This document shows, one piece after another, positions 59,641 to 64,000 of a stretch of DNA of 64,000 nt (within the stretch, counting starts at the first letter, position 1; each line of letters begins with the position of its first letter). The translations under genes were made by a program, and so were the position numbers. The notes beneath the pieces are model-generated. The model had not been told where the DNA came from. It made no database searches and saw only the letters and a program-made list of their open reading frames with translations. The DNA comes from Stomoxys calcitrans (taxonomy: Eukaryota; Arthropoda; Insecta; Diptera; Muscidae), in the NCBI RefSeq assembly GCF_963082655.1, contig NC_081553.1:68352416-68416415 (forward strand), written 5' to 3'.

Positions 59641-60290
59641 GTTTTTTATGCCCCCCACCCTAGGATGGGGGCATACTAATTTCGTCATCCCGTTTGTAAC
59701 ACCTCGAAATATGCGCCTGAAGTATTGGGTTGCCCAAAAAGTAATTGCGGATTTTTCATATAGTCGGCGTTGACAAATTTTTTCACTCTGCAATAGCATT
59801 CTGTCTTCTGTCAGTTATCAGCTGTTACTTTTAGCTTGCTTTAGAAAAAAAGTGTAAAAAAAGTATATTTGATTAAAGTTCATTCTAAGTTTTATTAAAA
59901 ATGGATTTTCTTTCTTTTAAAAAATCCGCAATTACTTTTTGGGCAACCCAATATATACATTCTTGATCGTCATGACACTTTAAGTCGATATAGCCATGTC
60001 CGCCCGTCTGTCTGTCAAAACTTTTGAAGGAGTAAAGCCAGGGGTTTGAAATTTTGCACAAATACTTCTTATTGGGTAGGTCGGGATTGTAGGTTGTGTA
60101 GGTCGGGATTATAAATGGGTCCATGTTTGATATAGCTGCCATATGAATCGATCTCCCGTTTAGACTTCTTGAGCTTCTAGAGAGCACAATTCATATCCGA
60201 TTTGGCTGAAATTTTGCATATATCGTTTTGGTATGACTTCTAACAACTGCATGGTCCAAATCAGTCTATAACGTGATATAGTAGAGGTCT
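59641..60290 (+). mobile_element. Family A Helentron-like element, 5' end, carrying a MITE
   Basis: TTTTTTATGCCCCCCACCCT, CATCCCGTTTGTAACACCTC, then the MITE between GCGCCTGAAGTA and TATATACATTCTTGATCGTC, core, short (GTCY)n and monomers. Confidence 0.75.
59725..59951 (+). mobile_element. Mariner-type MITE, copy 5 (227 bp)
   Basis: Complete termini with a small internal deletion; inserted in the TA box of the Helentron-like end. Confidence 0.9.
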
Positions 60291-60395
60291 AAAGTGAAAT
60301 TGAAAAGTTGACTTTACGACATTTTCTGATAATCAAAAAGTTGACTTTATCAATTATCAATTTTACAAAAAAAAAAAAAATGAGCTTTGAGACTT

Positions 60396-61025
60396 TTTTT
60401 ATACCCTCTACCATAGGTTGGGGGTACACTAATTTCGTCATTCTGTTTGTAACATCTCGAAATATGCGTCTGAGACCCCATAAAGGGTATATATTCTTGA
60501 TCGTCATGCCATTTTAAGTCGATCTAGCCATGTCCGTTCGTCTGTCCGTCCGTCCGTCTGTCTGTCGAAAGCACGCTAACTTTCGAAAGAGAAAAGCTAG
60601 CCACTTAAAATTTTGCACAAATACTTTTTGTTAGTGTAGTTCGGTTGGGATTGAAAATGGGCCACATCGGTCCACGTTTTGATATAGCTGCCATATGAAC
60701 CCAACTTAGGTCTTGGCTTCTTGAGCCCCTAGAGGGCGCAATTCTCATCCGATTTGACTGAAATTTTGCAAGGGTATTGGTATCACTTCCAACAACTGTG
60801 CTTAGTATGGTTCAAATTGGTCTATGTTTTGATGTAGCTGCCATATAAACCGATCTTGGGTCTTGACTTCTTGAGCCCCTAGAGGGCGCAATGTTCGTCC
60901 GATTTGACTGAAATTTTGCACGTAGTGTTTTGGCATCATTTCCAACAACTGTTTTAAGTATGATTCAAATCGGTTCATAATCTGGTATAGCTGTCATATA
61001 AACCGATCTTGGATCTTGACTTCCT
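60396..61025 (+). mobile_element. Family A Helentron-like element, 5' end and three monomers
   Basis: TTTTTTTATACCCTCTACCA, TA box, core, (GTCY)n at 60537-60567, monomers of ~152 bp (GGTCTTGACTTCTTGAGCCC). Turns into a family D unit at 61025. Confidence 0.75.
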
Positions 61026-61240
61026 CATCTACTCCAAAATACCTTTCATCTGAGCCCCATATTGGCATGAACTCCAATAAGTCTATTTTGAAGTAGTTTT
61101 AGGGTTGGAGCGGTCCCATGGGTACTGGAGCCTAAGTTTTAATATCATATTCGTATTCTTCTCTTCAAAAACTTTCATTTGATAACCACAATGTCCCGAT
61201 AGATCCTCTTTTGATTTTGGGTGGTGTTTTTGGGGTTTTT
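61026..61240. repeat. Family D units
   Basis: AAAATACCTTTCATCTGAGC and CCTCTTTTGATTTTGGGTGG; one to two units fused to the family A element. Confidence 0.6.
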
Positions 61241-61369
61241 TTGTTCTTTTACTTTCCTTTCTTAAACGCTCCATTCAAGATATTTTCGATATTTTTCCCT
61301 ATAAAGATCACGATTGTTCCTATTGTAACCATAACAAAAAAAATATTCGAAGCAGTCGCCGGTAAAAAT

Positions 61370-62165
61370 CGAAGTGAAACTAAATCCATTTCGATTTTTT
61401 TCCGACTTTCGGACTTTTTTCGACTTTTATTCGATTTTTTGTACTTTTCGGCTTTTTAAACTTTTTCGACTTTTCGATTTTTTTTTACTTTAAAGTCGAT
61501 TATTCGACTCTTTTAAACAGTAAAATCGACTTCGACTTTTTTACACGAGAAGTCGATTAATCGATTAGTCGAAAGTCGAATTTTAAATCTCTATGATATA
61601 GCCGTTATATAAACCGACTTTTTCGACTTTTCGAGTTTTTTTGATTTCAAAGTCGATTATTCGACTTTTCTAAACCATAAAAGTCGACTTCGACATAACA
61701 AAAAAAAAAGTCGAAGCAGTCGGCGGCAAAAATCGAAGTGAAACTAAATCCATTTCGACTTTTTTCCGACTTTCGGACATTTTTCGAGTTTTATTCGATT
61801 TTTTTTCTTATTTTTTTTGTACTTTTCGGCTTTTTTAAATTTTTTTACTTTTTTCCACTTCTCGATTTTTTTTGACTTCAAAGTCGATAATTCGACTTTT
61901 TTAAACCGTAAAAGTCGACTTCGACATTTTTATACAAGAAGTCGATTAATCGATTAGTGGAAAGTCGAAATTTAGATCCCTATAACATAGCCGTCATATA
62001 AACCGACTTTTTTTTGAGTTTTCTTCAAAGTTGATTATTCGACTTTTTTAAACCCTAAAAGTCTACTTCGACTTTTCGACTTTTTCACATAAAAAATCGA
62101 TTAATCGATTGGTTGAAAGTCGAATTTTAGATCCCTATGATATAGCCGTCGTCATATCAACCGAT
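61370..62165. repeat. GTCGA-rich tandem block
   Basis: Dozens of TTCGACTTTT and AGTCGATTA steps arranged in longer units that each end GATCCCTATGATATAGCCGT or close variants (about 61590, 61975 and 62130). CGAAGTGAAACTAAATCCAT is repeated at 61368 and 61733. Neither coding nor a known family. Confidence 0.7.
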
Positions 62166-62460
62166 GTCCCGATTGAATTACAACAACAACAACAGTTGTG
62201 CCAAGTATGGTCTTAATCAATTGATAAAAACCAGTCGCTAAATTCGACTTTCTGAGATTCTGGAGGACGCAATTATAACTCGATTTGCCTGAAATTTTGA
62301 AGGTGGTGTTTTTCTATGTCTTCTAACAACCATGACAAATACGATCCATAGCTGTCAATAATTTTGAAAATGTCATTCACAGAACTTGACAAGTGCGATT
62401 TATGGTGAAGGGCATATAAAATTCTGCCCGCCCGAACTTAGCACTCAATTACTTGCAGCG
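62166..62460 (+). mobile_element. Helentron-like hairpin end
   Basis: One to two monomers, then GATTTATGGTGAAGGGCATA, TTCTGCCCGCCCGAA and CTTAGCACTCAATTACTTGC. Confidence 0.6.
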
Positions 62461-62529
62461 AAAGCGCTGCCAGAAACAAAATTTGGACTGGATTCTGTCT
62501 CCGGAGTGGACTCCAGGCACTTGAAATGC

Positions 62530-63720
62530 TATGTTTTTATACCCTCCACAATAGGGGGGTATACGAAATTCGTCATTCCGTTTGCAACACATCGAAATTT
62601 TGATCTGAGATCCAACATGGTGTATATTGGGTTGCCCAAAAAGTAATTGCGGATTTTTTAAAAGAAAGTAAATGCATTTTTAATAAAACTTAAAATAAAC
62701 TTTAATCAAATATACTTTTTTTAAACTTTTTTCTAAAGCAAGCTAAAAGTAACAGCTGATAACAGACAGAAGAAAGAATGCAATTACAGAGTCACAAGCC
62801 GTTGTCAACGCAGACTATATAAAAAATCCGCAATTACTTTTTGGGCAACCCAATATATTCTTGATCGTCTTGACATTCTAAGTCGATTTAGCCCGGTCCG
62901 TCCGTCTGGCGAAAATATGCTGACTTTCCAAAGAATAAAGGTAGGCGCTTAATTTTTTGCACGAAAACTTCCCATTAACGTGAGTGAGTTGGCATTGTAA
63001 ATGGCCTTATGATATAGCTGCTGGATCTTACCTCCTTGGGCTTCTAGAGATCGCAATTCTTATCCCATTCAACTGAAATTTTGCACCAAGTGACTTCTAA
63101 CAACTGTGCCATGTATGATCCAAATTGGTCCATTACCAGATATAGCTCCCATATAAACCGATTCGGATCTTAACTTTTTAAGCCGCTAGAGGGGGCAATT
63201 TCCGATTTAGCTGTAATTTTAATGTGTTTTGGTTTGATCATCAACAACTTTGCCAAGTATGGTTCAAATCGGTTCATTACCTGATACAGCTCTCAAATAA
63301 AGCGATTTCGGATCATGACTCCTTGAGTCGCTAGAGGACGCATTTATTAACCGATTTGGCTGAAATATTACACGAGGTGTTTTGGTTTGATCATCAACAA
63401 CTTTGCGAAGTATGGTTCAAATCGGTTCATTACCTGATACAGCTCCCATATAAAGCGATTTCGGATCATGACTCTTTAAGCCGCTAGAGGGAGCAATTAT
63501 TAACCGATTTGGCTGAAATTTTGCATGAGGTGTTTTAGTTTGACAATCAACAACTGTGCCCAGTATGGTCTAAATCAGTTCACAACCCGATATAGTTCCC
63601 ATATAAACCGGTCTCCCGATTTTATTTCTTCATCCAAAATAGGGCGCTATTCTTATCCGATTTGGCTGAAATTTTGCACAATGAATACCACTTTGGTCTC
63701 CAACTATCAGCTGTCAGATT
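62530..63720 (+). mobile_element. Family A Helentron-like element, 5' end with MITE, five monomers
   Basis: TTTTTATACCCTCCACAATA, MITE in the TA box, TTCTTGATCGTC core, GTCCGTCCGTCTGG, monomers (GGTTCATTACCTGATACAGC twice, ~150 bp apart). The hairpin end is not reached. Confidence 0.75.
62627..62853 (-). mobile_element. Mariner-type MITE, copy 6 (227 bp), inverted
   Basis: Same ends; the interior is the reverse complement of copies 1-5. Confidence 0.9.
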
Positions 63721-64000
63721 ACAAAACAGGGGTTCCAAAAAATAATCGCACGAAAATGTTCACGATTCCATTCTTTAGTATGAACTTTTTTCGTGAGAAG
63801 GTATTGTACAAATGTGACCCAACCCCCGCAAAACTCCCAAGCGGACATGTAACCTGATGCGGAAAATGTTTTATCGAAATTTTGGAATAGAAAACCATCA
63901 TGAAAAATGTATTCTAAAATGAAGATCCGGGAAAGATTTATAGTTCCTTAACAATGTTAAACCACCGTAACCGGCACATTGGATCAATAACCTAATAAGG
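63721..64000. other. Unassigned sequence to window end
   Basis: No recognised repeat or gene. Confidence 0.4.

Overview
The window looks like euchromatic nuclear DNA of a higher (calyptrate, probably muscid such as Stomoxys, Musca or Haematobia) fly. The evidence is an insect-type spliced gene with short GT-AG introns beside very long repeat-filled ones, and a dense population of dispersed repeats with a (GTCY)n box, a (TA)n box and a conserved core between them, as in dipteran mini-me/DINE-1 elements. The genus is an inference; no species-diagnostic gene is present.

One host gene dominates. Nine coding exons on the + strand (6929-8072, 24083-24319, 24414-24670, 30963-31180, 31300-31569, 31668-31851, 45576-45686, 45779-45957, 46026-46167) join in frame at every GT-AG junction to give 2,742 nt, i.e. 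913 residues. The protein resembles the insect Osiris/DUF1676 secretory family: a two-cysteine region, a DUF1676-like region, a strongly hydrophobic block, then His/Gly/Gln-rich and four-cysteine C-terminal parts. It has an unusual 160-residue N-terminal extension before a signal-anchor-like segment. Five introns are 68-119 bp; introns 1, 3 and 6 are 16.0, 6.3 and 13.7 kb and hold nearly all the mobile DNA within the gene.

Everything else is repeats. (i) Helentron-like (DINE-1/mini-me type) non-autonomous elements, with inverted sub-terminal motifs, a hairpin at one end and a core of ~150-bp tandem monomers. At least four monomer families (A, B, C, E) share the same ends; a fifth tandem family (D, ~120-130 bp) is associated with them. 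(ii) LINE remnants: two I-like families with RNase H, an RTE-like family, and two jockey/CR1-like copies, all broken. (iii) A 1.3-kb mariner of DD41D type with one premature stop, inserted at a TA in an RTE copy. (iv) Six copies of a ~236-bp mariner-type MITE, five inside Helentron-like repeats. (v) Seven copies of a tRNA-derived SINE. Insertions are nested, so relative ages can be read: LINE into Helentron (378-2333), LINE into LINE with a SINE beside it (36.65-40.74 kb), mariner into RTE (42.09-44.27 kb), MITEs into Helentrons.

No tRNA or rRNA gene, CRISPR array or prokaryotic feature was seen. From 46.2 kb to the end there is no convincing host gene, only AT-rich sequence and repeats.
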